Made by a program: the position numbers and the translations under genes
Origin: Accumulibacter sp.
Lineage (GTDB): Bacteria > Pseudomonadota > Gammaproteobacteria > Burkholderiales > Rhodocyclaceae
Reading direction: 5' to 3'
NCBI RefSeq assembly: GCF_023806565.1
Contig: NZ_JAMTDV010000066.1
Span: 78,095 to 142,094, forward strand
DNA length: 64,000 nt
Notes under the pieces: generated by a model
Told to the model about the DNA's origin: nothing
What the model saw: the letters and a program-made list of their open reading frames with translations, nothing else
The model's database searches: none
Shown: in pieces, positions 50,160-60,400 of the stretch
Numbering within the stretch: the stretch's first letter is position 1
How the letters are laid out: every line of letters begins with the position of its first letter

Positions 50160-52082
50160 ATGAACGCTCCTCCCGCGCTCGCCATCGCCCGTTTGCGTGG
50201 CCACGCAGCGCTGCGCGAACCGATCATCGCGCGACTGGCAGCAGAAGCGCTGGCGAGCGAAGTGGCCAGCGCTCTGCCGGCACTGCCGCCGCAATCGGTG
50301 CTGATGGTGCGTCGACTGGCGCTGGCCGTTCCCGGACTCGATCTGACACGCTTACCGGAGAGCAGGGTTCGCCAGGATACGGCGCGTGCCGCCCATGCGC
50401 TGCTCACCGACGCTTACCGGCGGGCAGCTCGCCCGGCTTGCGAAATGGTCTCCGGGCAGTGCGCCGCCGTTCTCTTCGGCGACGAGGCGGAGTTGCTCGC
50501 CTGCCTCGCACGGGATGCGCTGAGTGGCCGTCTTGACGCCTGGTGGTGGCGGACCTTGCTCGGCGAACGCTACCCTGACTGGAGCACCGCCTGGCGCGAC
50601 CGACCCGCGGCCACGACGGCCGCCTTGCGCCTGCTCACGCGCGCCGGGCTTGCCGCCCGGACAACGGCCGAACTGCGCGCGAGGGGAGTGGAAATCGATC
50701 GCTTGCCGGACGCAGTGCCGCCCAACGACGCTTCCGAACGTTCCGACCGGCCCGCGGCGACGGGCGACGGCCGGCTGCCGATGCGGACCCAAGCCGCCGC
50801 ACTCGGACGCCCGTCCGCAGATGGCGTCGTGCCGGAACGGCAAGGACCGCTTCCCGCGGCCCACGTGTCCGCCGACCTCCCGCTCGCTGCCCCCGCAGTC
50901 GTTGCACCGCGGACGCCGCTGTCGCCGAAAGCAGCAACCGAATTGCCGGGCGCCGGCCCGCCGGCGGTCGAGCCGGGCAGCGCCATCGTGACTCCGGCCC
51001 TGCTGCGGTCAGCAATCCCCTCCGCGGCATCGCCTGCATCCGTCGCACTGCCGCACGCCTCGCCCGCCCCCCGCGGCGACGCCCCGAGCCCGTCAGCGAA
51101 CGCGCGCGCGGCGGCGGGCGACGCCGTCGCACCCCGGCCCGCGCCCGCCGACGACGGCTCCGCCAGCAGCCACCATTCGGCCACTCCCGTTCGGCCAGCG
51201 ACGGCCAGCTGCGGTTCCCAGGAGGAGCCCCCGACCGCCGACGACACGGCGCTCGTGTCGACGGTCGGAACCACCGGTCGCGACCCGCCGTCCGTGGTCT
51301 GCGGAACGGCAGCAGCGGGAATGGGCCTCGCCGCCTCTCCTCCAGGCAGCGAAGAGAAATCGCGGCCTCGCCGACGACCGGCCGACCGCCTCGCCCGCGT
51401 TGTCGCCAAGATCGTTCCCGGCACCAAGGTGGCCGCTCGTCCACCCGACGAGTCCGACGACGAAGTCTCCGCCTTCCCGTTGGCCAGCGCTCCGCAGGCG
51501 ATCAGCAGCGGCTACGGCCGCCTGCTCTTCCTGGTCAACCTGCTGCTCGACGACGGCCTTTACCCGGATTTCACGCGCCCCACCGAGCGCGGCTTCCCGG
51601 TGCCGATCTGGCGCCTGCTGGCCCTGCTCGGCAGCGCTCTGGCCGGACCGGCGCTACGCGGCGACGCAATCTGGGGACTGCTCGATCGTCTGGCCGCCGA
51701 ACTGCCGACCGGTGACGACTGCGCTTTCGACCGCGTCTGGCCGATCCCTGCCGCTCCCGCCCGCGGACATTTTCGCCCGCCGAGCGAGCCGCATCGCCAG
51801 CACCTGCATCGGACACCGCGACGCGGCTTCGCGCGCTGGCTGGCGCGCTACCAGCTATCACTGCGCGCGCGCCTGGCGCAGTCGCTGGCGATTCCGCCGG
51901 CGCTGGTCGGCAACGCCCTGCGACAGCAGCGCGGAAATTCGCTGCTATGGGTTTCGGCGGCGGAGATCGTCGTCGTGCAAGCACTCGACGAGCACCCGGT
52001 CGCCTGGCGGCTCGCCGGTCTCGACCGCGACCCCGGCTATCTGCCGAGCGCCGGCCGCAAGCTCCGTTTTGTCTTCGATTGA
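50160..52082 (+). CDS. eCIS protein, candidate diverged tape-measure
   Basis: A 640-aa protein. N-terminal helical domain (1-190) has MVRRLALAVPGLDLTRLPES and LARDALSGRLDAWWWRTLLG. A Pro/Ala/Thr-rich, probably disordered middle covers about 195-430. The C-terminal domain has ISSGYGRLLFLVNLLLDDGL. The idea that it is the tape measure rests on position (between the fibre gene and the ATPase, as Afp14/Pvc14) and on a loose resemblance to CIS tape-measure proteins (an 'L..G.L..WW' block and a 'G..LL...L...GL' block). It lacks the long coiled coil of phage tape measures. Role uncertain. Confidence 0.5.
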   Translation: MNAPPALAIARLRGHAALREPIIARLAAEALASEVASALPALPPQSVLMVRRLALAVPGLDLTRLPESRVRQDTARAAHALLTDAYRRAARPACEMVSGQCAAVLFGDEAELLACLARDALSGRLDAWWWRTLLGERYPDWSTAWRDRPAATTAALRLLTRAGLAARTTAELRARGVEIDRLPDAVPPNDASERSDRPAATGDGRLPMRTQAAALGRPSADGVVPERQGPLPAAHVSADLPLAAPAVVAPRTPLSPKAATELPGAGPPAVEPGSAIVTPALLRSAIPSAASPASVALPHASPAPRGDAPSPSANARAAAGDAVAPRPAPADDGSASSHHSATPVRPATASCGSQEEPPTADDTALVSTVGTTGRDPPSVVCGTAAAGMGLAASPPGSEEKSRPRRRPADRLARVVAKIVPGTKVAARPPDESDDEVSAFPLASAPQAISSGYGRLLFLVNLLLDDGLYPDFTRPTERGFPVPIWRLLALLGSALAGPALRGDAIWGLLDRLAAELPTGDDCAFDRVWPIPAAPARGHFRPPSEPHRQHLHRTPRRGFARWLARYQLSLRARLAQSLAIPPALVGNALRQQRGNSLLWVSAAEIVVVQALDEHPVAWRLAGLDRDPGYLPSAGRKLRFVFD

Positions 52083-52096
52083 GTGGCCCGACGCTG

Positions 52097-54058
52097 ATGA
52101 AACCGAACGACCTCGAAGAGAACGGCAGCGACCGCGACGGCAGCACCGCCGAGGGTTTCCGCCCGCTGCTGCTGGCCGCCGCCTGGCGCATCGCCGCGAC
52201 CGCCCGCGAGACGCTCGACGAGGAACTCGCCGAGCGTTTCGGCTTCCTCGACGATTACGCCGCGGCTTTCGAGGCACACCCGGATTCGTCCCCGCACCAT
52301 CCGCTGGCGGCGCTGGCGGCGGTCGCCGGCTGGCCGGCCAGCACCCTCGAGGTCTGGCTCGCGCACGGCCTGATCGAGGAGGATGCGCGCTTCGGCCCGG
52401 TGTTCCAGGCGCTCGATTCCGACGCGGCAGCGAACCGTCCCAGTCTGGCACTGATGCAGTCGTGGTGGGGAACGCAGCCACGCGAAGGTTTGCGCCCGGC
52501 ATTGCGCGCGCTGCTCGAACTCGGTCTGCTGCGTCCCTGTGTGGCGACCGCGACGCGCAGCGAGGCGCTGTACGAGGTCGAGGAGAACTGCTGGTCAGCG
52601 GCGCGCGGCGAGGCTCCGACCGAGCCACTGCCGGGTGTCCGCCTGCAGGCGCCGGAACTTGCGCCGCAACTCGACGAACTGGTGCTGCCGCCGGAGCTGT
52701 GTCGCGAGATCGAAGCGCTGACACCGCGTCTGGCCCGGCTCGGCGGCACGCTGATCGTGCGCGGACCCGAGCACAACGGCCGCGGCAGTCTGCTCGCCGC
52801 ACTCGCGCGCCGGGAGGGACGGCAGATCCTGCTGATCGAGTGGCCGCTGCCGACGGGCGATGCGCCGCCTTGGCTGGGGGCCTTTGCCACCCTTGCCGAA
52901 GCGCGCCCGATCGTGCGCCTGCGCGTCACGCCGGGCGAACGTCAGCGCCTGCCGCGGCTGGCCGGTTACCATGGCTGGCTCGGCGTCGTCTGCGGCGACG
53001 AGGATGCCATCGAGGAGCCACCGGCACCGGCGCGCAGCCTGCGGCTGCCACTGCCGGACGCCGCACTGCGCGCGCGACTGCTGGCAAGCGCCGCGCCAGC
53101 GCGCGACGAGGCGGCGCTGTCTGGACTTGCCGGCCTGCTGCATCTTTCTTCCGGGCACCTGGTGCGAGCACTTGCGCAGCGCGTCGAGGCCAGCGACTCT
53201 TTGCCCGGCCAGGCGTCTGCCCTGCGCGAGGTGGCGCTGGCGGGCGGTTCGGCCGAACTCGACAGCCTCGCCCGCCGCCTCGACACACGCGGCGCGGAGT
53301 GGAGCGCGCTGGTACTCGACACCGAATTGCGGCGCGACCTCGCCAGCCTCGAGGCGCGCTGCCGCCAGCGCGACCGCCTGCGCGACGCCTTGCCCGCAGC
53401 CTTCGCGGCACGGCTCAACGCCGGCGTCCGCGCGCTGCTCGCCGGACCGTCGGGCACCGGCAAGACGCTCGCCGCGCAGGTGCTCGCCGAGCGCCTCGGC
53501 GTGCCGCTCTACCGCCTCGACCTGTCGTCGGTGGTCAGCAAGTACATCGGCGAAACCGAACGCAACCTGCACCGGTTGCTCGGCGCGGCAGAAGCGCTCG
53601 ACGTGATGCTGCTGCTCGACGAAGGCGACGCGCTGCTCGCCCGGCGCACCGCCGTCGGCAACGCGCACGACCGCTACGCCAACCTCGAAACCAACTTCCT
53701 CCTGCAACGCCTGGAAAGCCACCGTGGCCTGGTACTGGTCACGACCAATGCGCTCGACCGCATCGACAGCGCTTTTCTGCGCCGCTTCGACGTGCTGCTG
53801 AACTTTCGCCTGCCCGAGTTCGACGAACGCCTCGATCTCTGGCACGCGCACCTGCCGCCAACGCACGCTGTCCCCGCGGCGATGCTCGAACGCATCGCCG
53901 AGGCGTGCACCCTCTCCGGCGGGCAGATCCGCAACGTCGTGCTCGCTGCCACCTCGTCGGCACTGGCGCTCGACTGCGCGGTCGACGACGAAATCCTTGC
54001 CGACGCGCTGCGGCGCGAATACCGCCGCAGCGGCGGCCTTTTCCCGCTCGCGCGCTGA
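52097..54058 (+). CDS. eCIS AAA+ ATPase (Afp15/Pvc15-like)
   Basis: A 653-aa protein. The N-terminal 400 residues contain a winged-helix-like part and a degenerate ATPase-like part (TLIVRGPEHNGRGSLLAALA, no classic P-loop lysine). The C-terminal AAA+ domain has Walker A LLAGPSGTGKTLAAQVLAE, YIGETERNLHRLL, Walker B MLLLDEGDALLARR, sensor LVTTNALDRID and arginine-finger FLRRFD. In PVC/Afp this ATPase helps particle assembly or effector loading. Its TGA overlaps the effector start (TGATG). Confidence 0.9.
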   Translation: MKPNDLEENGSDRDGSTAEGFRPLLLAAAWRIAATARETLDEELAERFGFLDDYAAAFEAHPDSSPHHPLAALAAVAGWPASTLEVWLAHGLIEEDARFGPVFQALDSDAAANRPSLALMQSWWGTQPREGLRPALRALLELGLLRPCVATATRSEALYEVEENCWSAARGEAPTEPLPGVRLQAPELAPQLDELVLPPELCREIEALTPRLARLGGTLIVRGPEHNGRGSLLAALARREGRQILLIEWPLPTGDAPPWLGAFATLAEARPIVRLRVTPGERQRLPRLAGYHGWLGVVCGDEDAIEEPPAPARSLRLPLPDAALRARLLASAAPARDEAALSGLAGLLHLSSGHLVRALAQRVEASDSLPGQASALREVALAGGSAELDSLARRLDTRGAEWSALVLDTELRRDLASLEARCRQRDRLRDALPAAFAARLNAGVRALLAGPSGTGKTLAAQVLAERLGVPLYRLDLSSVVSKYIGETERNLHRLLGAAEALDVMLLLDEGDALLARRTAVGNAHDRYANLETNFLLQRLESHRGLVLVTTNALDRIDSAFLRRFDVLLNFRLPEFDERLDLWHAHLPPTHAVPAAMLERIAEACTLSGGQIRNVVLAATSSALALDCAVDDEILADALRREYRRSGGLFPLAR

Positions 54059-57000
54059 TGGCCATGCTCGCCCTGCGCGCACCACCGCGCCGCATCGCCA
54101 GCCCGAAGAGCGACCCGCGCTTCGTTGCCGTGACGCAGCAGGTACAGAGCGGCGCGGCGCGACTCAAGCAGCACGCTCCGGCTGCGCGCAAGGCGCAGGA
54201 GGCTTCGCGCTCGGCCAAGGCGCCGGCCAACGAACGACTCGCGGGAGCCAAGGCAAAAGTGGTCGATTCGCTCAAGGAAGCGCCGACCCCGAAACCGCAG
54301 CCGACCTCGTTCAAGGCGCTGCTGCGCGCCGAGATCGACAAGGCGATGCCGAAGACGCTCGGCGATACCGAAAAGTTCATGGACGGCGGCCAGTCCGGCG
54401 CGATGAAGGGATCGCTGCAGGGCAACGTCGGAGCGCAGAAGGCGGCTGCGGCCGGCCCGGTAGACCAGGCCAGCAAGAAGAACCCGGATCCCGGCAGCGT
54501 CCCGGCGCAGCCGTCGAGCGCACTGCCCGCCGAGCCGACACCGCAGAAGCCGGCGGTCGCCGCCGGAGAAGGGATGCCACCACCGGCGACGCCGGCCGAG
54601 GTCTCGCTCGATCAGTCCAAGCAGGATACCGCGCAGGCGCTGAAGGACGAGAAAATCAAGCCGCAGAGTCTGGGCCGCGCCAATGACCCGCGCTTCAGCG
54701 CGGTGGCCAGCGCGCAGGCGCAGGTGGCCAGCCAGGCCGACAAGGCCCCGGCCGGCTTCCGTGCCAGGGAGGCGTCGGTGCTTTCGGGAGCGCGTGCCCA
54801 GGCTGGCGGCATCGCGGCGCGCGGCAGCCTGCTGCTGGCCGGCACGCGCGGACGCGGCAACGCACAGGTGCTCACTCGCCAGCAGCAGCAGGCGGCAAGG
54901 GAAGAAGCCGAGCGGCAGAAGGTGGCGGCAAACATCGAAGGCATCTTCGCGCGCACCAAGACGCGCGTCGAGGCGAAGCTGGCAACGCTCGACAGCGAGG
55001 TGGCCGCCCTCTTCGACCCCGGCGTCGATGCGGCGCTGGCAGCGATGAAGTCCTTCGTCGATGACCGCATCTTCAAGTACAAGCTCGAACGCTACCTGAC
55101 GATCCCCGGCCTCGGCCTCGCACGCTGGCTGCGCGACCAGGCGCTCGGACTGCCGGAAGAGGTCAATGCCTTCTACGCGCAGGGCCGGCAGGTATTTCAG
55201 GCAGCGATGGACCGGCTGATCGACCAGGTCGCCAACCTCGTCGAAACCCGTCTGGCACAGGCCAAGGCCGAGGTCGACCGCGGCCAGGCAGAAATCAAGG
55301 CCTACGTCGCGAGTCTGCCGGCCAACCTCAAGGCAGCCGGCGACGCCGCCGCGAAAGCGGTCGGCGACCGTTTCGCCGAACTTTCGCAGAGCATCGACGC
55401 GAAGAAGGAGGAACTCGCTTCGAGCCTGGCGCAGAAATACAAGGAAGCCTTCGACAAGGCCGACGAAGCGCTGAAGGCGATGCAGGACGAGAACAAGGGC
55501 TTGCTGCAGCAGTTCGCCGAGAAGCTCGGCGAAGTGGTCAAGGCGCTTCTGGAATTCAAGGCCAAGCTGATGGGAATCCTCAAGAAGGGCCAGGAAACCA
55601 TTCAACTCATCCTCGACGACCCGATCGGCTTTCTCGGCAACCTGATCGCGGCGGTCAAGGGCGGTTTCAACGCCTTCGTCGCCAACATCTGGACGCACCT
55701 CAAGGCGGGATTCATGAAGTGGCTGTTCGGCGCGCTCGGCGAAATGGGAATCACCCTGCCGACCGACCTCAGCCTGCCGTCGATTCTCAAGCTGGTGCTC
55801 GACGTGCTCGGCATCACCTATGACCGGATGCGTGCCAAGGCGGTCAAGCTGATCGGCGAGCGCGCCGTCAGCGTCATCGAGAAGGCCGTCGAATACATCA
55901 AGGAACTGATCACCGGCGGGCCGGCCAAGCTCTGGGAGAAGATCAAGGAGGATCTCGGCAACCTCAAGGAAATGGTGATCGACGCCATCCAGGACTGGCT
56001 GATCACCACCGTCATCCAGCAGGCGGTAACCAAGGTGGTGTCGATGTTCAACCCGGCCGGCGCCATCGTGCAGGCGGTCATTGCGATCTACAACGTGGTC
56101 ATGTTCGTCATCGAAAAGGCGCAGCAGATCATGGCGCTGGTCGAGGCAGTGGTGAATTCCGTGTACGCCATCGCGACCGGCGCGATCGGTGGCGCGATCA
56201 GCTGGATCGAGAAGTCGCTGGCCAGCGCGATTCCCGTCGTCATCGGCTTTCTCGCCCGCCTGCTCGGCCTCGGCGGCATCAGCAAGAAAATCCAGGAGTT
56301 CATCAGGAAAGTCCAGAGCAAGGTCGACGCCGCGATCGACAAGGTGATCGCCAAGGTGATCGCCAAGGTCGTCGGGGTGGTGAAGAAACTGTTCGGGAAA
56401 GCCAAGGCCGGCGCGCAGAAGTTGCTGGAATGGTGGAAGAAGAAGCGCCCCTTCTCGGGAGGTGGTGAGGACCACGCGCTGCACTTCGACGGGAGCAAGG
56501 GTAGCGCCAAGCTGATGGTGCACAGCAAGCCCAGCACGCCGAAGGTATTCGTGCAGGAATTCGTGAACATCAAGGGTACGGCGAACGATATCGCCGCTGT
56601 CAACGCGGCCGACGCGAAGATCCTTAAGACTCAGTCCGAGCTGTCTGCTGCCGAGAAGAAGGAGGACGAGACCGCGATGACGAAGTTGTCGGCACGGCTC
56701 GACAGCGAACTCGACGAGATGACCACTGCGCTGAAAAAGCTCCTCGCCGCGGGCGACAGCGAGGGCAGCGAGGCAAACCCGCTGATGATCGACTATCCGA
56801 AGCGCCGCGCCTCAGCCTATCCAACACTCTACGCCGGCCCACGCGTCGGCACCGGCACGCCGCTGCGCCAGCCTTGGCTTGCTGCACAGGTGGGTAAGTC
56901 GAACGCCGCCGCAAGGGTCGGTCTGCTCGCGCTGGCCGGCAAGAAGCTTGCCAACAACGCCGGCTTCAAAGCCTGGACCGGTCCCGTCGAGGCCTATTCG

Positions 57001-57402
57001 CCGATGTCAAAAAAATCGCTCGGCAGCGGCGAGCCGGTCGGTCTATCACCCCAGTTCGCATCGTTATCGACGGGGATGCTGCTCACCTACGGCAAGAAGG
57101 AGGGCACGGGCGGCGGCGGGAAGATCAATGACCGCTTCAAGCCCTATGGCTTCGTGCCATCCAGCCAGGGCGGCGAAGGCATGGATGGCGACCACGTGCT
57201 CGAGCGCCAACTCGGCGGACCCGATTCGCTCGACAATCTCTGGCCGCTCGACCGCAGCGAGAACCGCAGCAGCGGTGCGACAGTGAAGAACATCCCGGTC
57301 AAGCTCGGCAACACGACGATGACCGTGCACGAAGCTCGTCAGAGCAAGAAACTCAAGAGCAAGCCGGCGATTTTCCTGCTCGTACGCAGCACCAAGGGAT
57401 GA
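54058..57402 (+). CDS. Putative eCIS effector with C-terminal HNH-like nuclease motif
   Basis: A 1114-aa protein. Residues about 1-230 are Ala/Lys/Pro-rich and probably disordered. About 290-520 is a long helical/coiled-coil region. About 530-790 contains amphipathic and hydrophobic helices (AIVQAVIAIYNVVMFVIEKA, SAIPVVIGFLARLLGLGG), then a very basic stretch. The C-terminal 120 residues have MDGDHVLERQLGG (1042-1054) and NLWPLDRSENRSSGA (1060-1074), a DH...N...N pattern of HNH/ENDO-VII-type toxin nucleases. No DUF4157 metalloprotease-like domain is present. The ATG at 54058 was chosen because the long upstream reading frame lies inside the ATPase gene. A toxin carried by the particle is the best reading. 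Confidence 0.7.
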   Translation: MAMLALRAPPRRIASPKSDPRFVAVTQQVQSGAARLKQHAPAARKAQEASRSAKAPANERLAGAKAKVVDSLKEAPTPKPQPTSFKALLRAEIDKAMPKTLGDTEKFMDGGQSGAMKGSLQGNVGAQKAAAAGPVDQASKKNPDPGSVPAQPSSALPAEPTPQKPAVAAGEGMPPPATPAEVSLDQSKQDTAQALKDEKIKPQSLGRANDPRFSAVASAQAQVASQADKAPAGFRAREASVLSGARAQAGGIAARGSLLLAGTRGRGNAQVLTRQQQQAAREEAERQKVAANIEGIFARTKTRVEAKLATLDSEVAALFDPGVDAALAAMKSFVDDRIFKYKLERYLTIPGLGLARWLRDQALGLPEEVNAFYAQGRQVFQAAMDRLIDQVANLVETRLAQAKAEVDRGQAEIKAYVASLPANLKAAGDAAAKAVGDRFAELSQSIDAKKEELASSLAQKYKEAFDKADEALKAMQDENKGLLQQFAEKLGEVVKALLEFKAKLMGILKKGQETIQLILDDPIGFLGNLIAAVKGGFNAFVANIWTHLKAGFMKWLFGALGEMGITLPTDLSLPSILKLVLDVLGITYDRMRAKAVKLIGERAVSVIEKAVEYIKELITGGPAKLWEKIKEDLGNLKEMVIDAIQDWLITTVIQQAVTKVVSMFNPAGAIVQAVIAIYNVVMFVIEKAQQIMALVEAVVNSVYAIATGAIGGAISWIEKSLASAIPVVIGFLARLLGLGGISKKIQEFIRKVQSKVDAAIDKVIAKVIAKVVGVVKKLFGKAKAGAQKLLEWWKKKRPFSGGGEDHALHFDGSKGSAKLMVHSKPSTPKVFVQEFVNIKGTANDIAAVNAADAKILKTQSELSAAEKKEDETAMTKLSARLDSELDEMTTALKKLLAAGDSEGSEANPLMIDYPKRRASAYPTLYAGPRVGTGTPLRQPWLAAQVGKSNAAARVGLLALAGKKLANNAGFKAWTGPVEAYSPMSKKSLGSGEPVGLSPQFASLSTGMLLTYGKKEGTGGGGKINDRFKPYGFVPSSQGGEGMDGDHVLERQLGGPDSLDNLWPLDRSENRSSGATVKNIPVKLGNTTMTVHEARQSKKLKSKPAIFLLVRSTKG

Positions 57403-60400
57403 CCGCGGTCCGCGTCTCCTGTCTGATGCCTACCCGCGCGCGGCACGAGCTGCTGCCCACCGCGGTCGCCAACTTTCTGGCGCAGGAATTTGCCGACGCC
57501 GAGCTGCTGATCGTCAGCGAGGACGGCGTCCCGGACAGTATCGCGCCGGCCCTCGCCAGCGGCCGCGTGCGCCACATACCCTGCCCGCCTAGCCTCAGCC
57601 TCGGCGCCAAGCGCAATTTCGCCTGCCAGGCGGCGCAGGGGGAGTTGCTGGCGCACTGGGACGACGACGACTGGTACGCTCGCGACCGCCTCGGCCGACA
57701 GGTGCAGGCCTTGCTGGCGAAACCCGGCAAGGCCCTGTGCGGGTCCAGCCGGGTCTATTTCCGCGATTTGTCGGGCGAGCGTGCCTGGGAGTATCGCTAC
57801 CAGGGCAACCGTCAGCCGTGGCTGTGCGGCGCAACGTTGCTCTACCGGCGCGAATTCTGGCTCGCGCATCCCTTTCCCGACCGCTCGATCGGCGAGGACA
57901 ACCATTTCGTCTGGTCGGCCGACGCCGCCGAAGTGATTGACCTCGCCGATTCGGCCCTGTGCATCGCCAGCGTGCACGCGGGCAACTCCAGCCGCAAGGA
58001 CACCACCAGCGCCTGGTGGACGCCGGTCCCGCGCGCGCGTATCGACGCCCTCATCGCGCAAGCGGCGGCGACCCCGACAAGCGCCCGGATCGACCGCCCA
58101 CGCGCGACGCTGGTGCTGGCGGGCGGCATCGGCGACGTGCTGCGCTGGGCGTCGCTGGTGCCGGTGCTCGACGCTGCCGGCTACGCCGTCGATCTGCTGC
58201 TGGCCGCGGACTACCCGGACTGCGCTGCGCTGTTCGCTGGCGCGCGCGGCGTCGATCGTGTGTTGCCGGCCGATCGCGCGCGCGCGCAATACCTGCCCGC
58301 CGGTGAAGCGCCACCGGAACTGGCGGTATTCGCCTACTGGGCGACGCCTTTCGCCGCACATCTGCCGGCGGCCCGCCAGCTCCTCGCCGACCCGCGGCGC
58401 TGGCGAGAGCACGGTGATCCGGCTTGCGCTGCAGCCATCGCCCGCGAACTCGGGTGGCCGGGGCCGCTGCCGGTGCCGCCGCTGGCGCCCGCGCTGCACG
58501 CCGGCGGTGACGAGATCGAAGCTGGAACGCTGGCCGTGCACGCGGGCTGCAAGCCCGGCTGGCCGTGGAAGAAGTGGCACGGCTACGGCGAACTGGCGAA
58601 ACATTTCGCGTGCGTGTTGCGCGTCGGCACTGCCGCCGACGAAGACACCGCCGACACCTACTTCGCGACGCCGATCCGCTGGCCGGCGCACGTGCGTGAC
58701 GCCACCTCGCCGCGCCCGCTGGCCGATAGCGCACGCCTGATCGCCCAGTGCGCCGCGCTGGTCGCCAACGACTCGGGTCTGATGCACCTCGCCGCGGCAC
58801 TCGGCGTGCCGACCCTGGGAATCTTCGGCCTGACCAGTCCGGCGCGGGAGGCGATGCCCTGGCCCGCGATGCATAGCCTCAGCGGCGGCCTCGCCTGCGA
58901 ACCGGCGTGCCGCACAGAACCCTGGGGCCGCCGCGACTGCCGACAACGGCTCGAGTGCCTGAAGCGAATCGAACCACGGCAGGTGGCGCAACGCCTGCTG
59001 GAGATCGCTCCGGCACTCGGCCAGACAGCCGCGCCGTCGGCGCACGCCGAGCCGCTTCTGACGCCGCCCAAGCCGCCTCCGCCTGCCCCTCTGCCGCTGG
59101 CAATCCGGCTTGGCGGTGGCTTCGGCGATCTCCTGCTCGCCGGCCGCATCGTCGAGCTGCTCTGGCAGCTCTCCGGTTACGGTCACGTCAGCACGTACAG
59201 CGATCGCCCCGAGCTGGCGCAGCAGGCGCTGGGCGGTCGCGGCCTGGTCAAAGTGTCGCATTCGCTGCGCGAGTGGCCGAAAGCGAGCGGGGTGCGCGTC
59301 GAGATCACCCAGTTCGTGCGCTTTTTCGATCAACCCGAGCGTTGGCGAAACACGCACCCCGCGCTCGCCGAATTGATTGCCCGCTCGCACGAACGCATTG
59401 CCAGCGTACGCGGGCTGGTCGACCGCCATCCTCATCTCGACGGCTTCTGGGCACGCCTGAACCAGGCCGGCGGTCGCCGACGCGGGGAATCGCTGGCCTG
59501 GAGCGCCGGCTTCGATTGCCAGACTCCCGGCCCGCTAGCGTGGCGCGCGACGCATGAGGCAGCACTGTGCCTCGCGCTCGACGAAGCCGACGTCGGGCCA
59601 CTCCGGCATCTGAGCGCTGCCGGCAACCCCTGGATCACCGTGCATGACGGGTTCGACACCAGCGCCCAGGTGCGCCCGGGGCAGTCCGTCAAATGCTGGC
59701 CGCTCGCCCACTGGAGCGAACTGGTGCGTGCCCTCAAGGCAGTGCGGCCGGAGCTTCGCATCGTGCAGATCGGCGGCAGCAGCAGTCGCCCGATCCCTGG
59801 AGTGGATCAATGCCTGATCGGCGGCATCCGGCTGGGCGAGGCCCTCTGGCTCGTGCAGGGCGCGGAACTGCACATCGATGGAGAATCGGGACTCGTACAC
59901 GCGGCGTACGCGCTCGGCACTCCGTCCGTGGTCCTCTTCGGTCCCACCGACCCCGCCTTCTTCGCTTACGCCGGCAACATCAACCTCGACGCCGGGGTCT
60001 GTACGCCCTGCTGGTGGAGCACTCCGGACTGGATGGCACGCTGCCCGCGCGGCCTTTCCGAGCCCGCCTGCATGGCGGCAATCACTCCCATCAGCGTACG
60101 CGACGCGGCGCTGCGCCTGCTCGAACGCTGCGAGGGGGAGCTTGCAAGAATTCCTTCGCTGACTCTCCGCCCGACCGCCAGCGCGGTCTGGGCACCGCCG
60201 ACGCCTCGCGCCACTGCGCTCCTCGCCGCACTCAGCGGGCACGCCCAACTCGTCGACGAACGGGACGGGCACGCGCGCAGCCGACATACCGGTTGCCATG
60301 TGCACGCGACCAAGCGCTGGGAATACGCTTTCGCCGTGACTGCCCTCGGCATCGGAGAAGCTGACGTCGGCGACCGGCCGTTGCGCATCGCCGACCTCGG

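Noticed and set aside
51400-54057. Very long open frame running through the candidate tape-measure and ATPase genes into the effector
   Set aside because: The upstream part is a shadow of the ATPase gene in another frame (Arg/Ala-rich, no domains). The effector has its own ATG at 54058 overlapping the ATPase stop.
28304-57402. Prophage or P2-like tailocin
   Set aside because: No head, terminase, integrase, holin or lysin gene. A dual sheath/tube set, DUF4255 cap and AAA+ ATPase are eCIS hallmarks.
28304-57402. Type VI secretion system
   Set aside because: No TssJ/L/M membrane complex, no TssB/C pair, and the ATPase is not ClpV-like. Sheath is of tail type.
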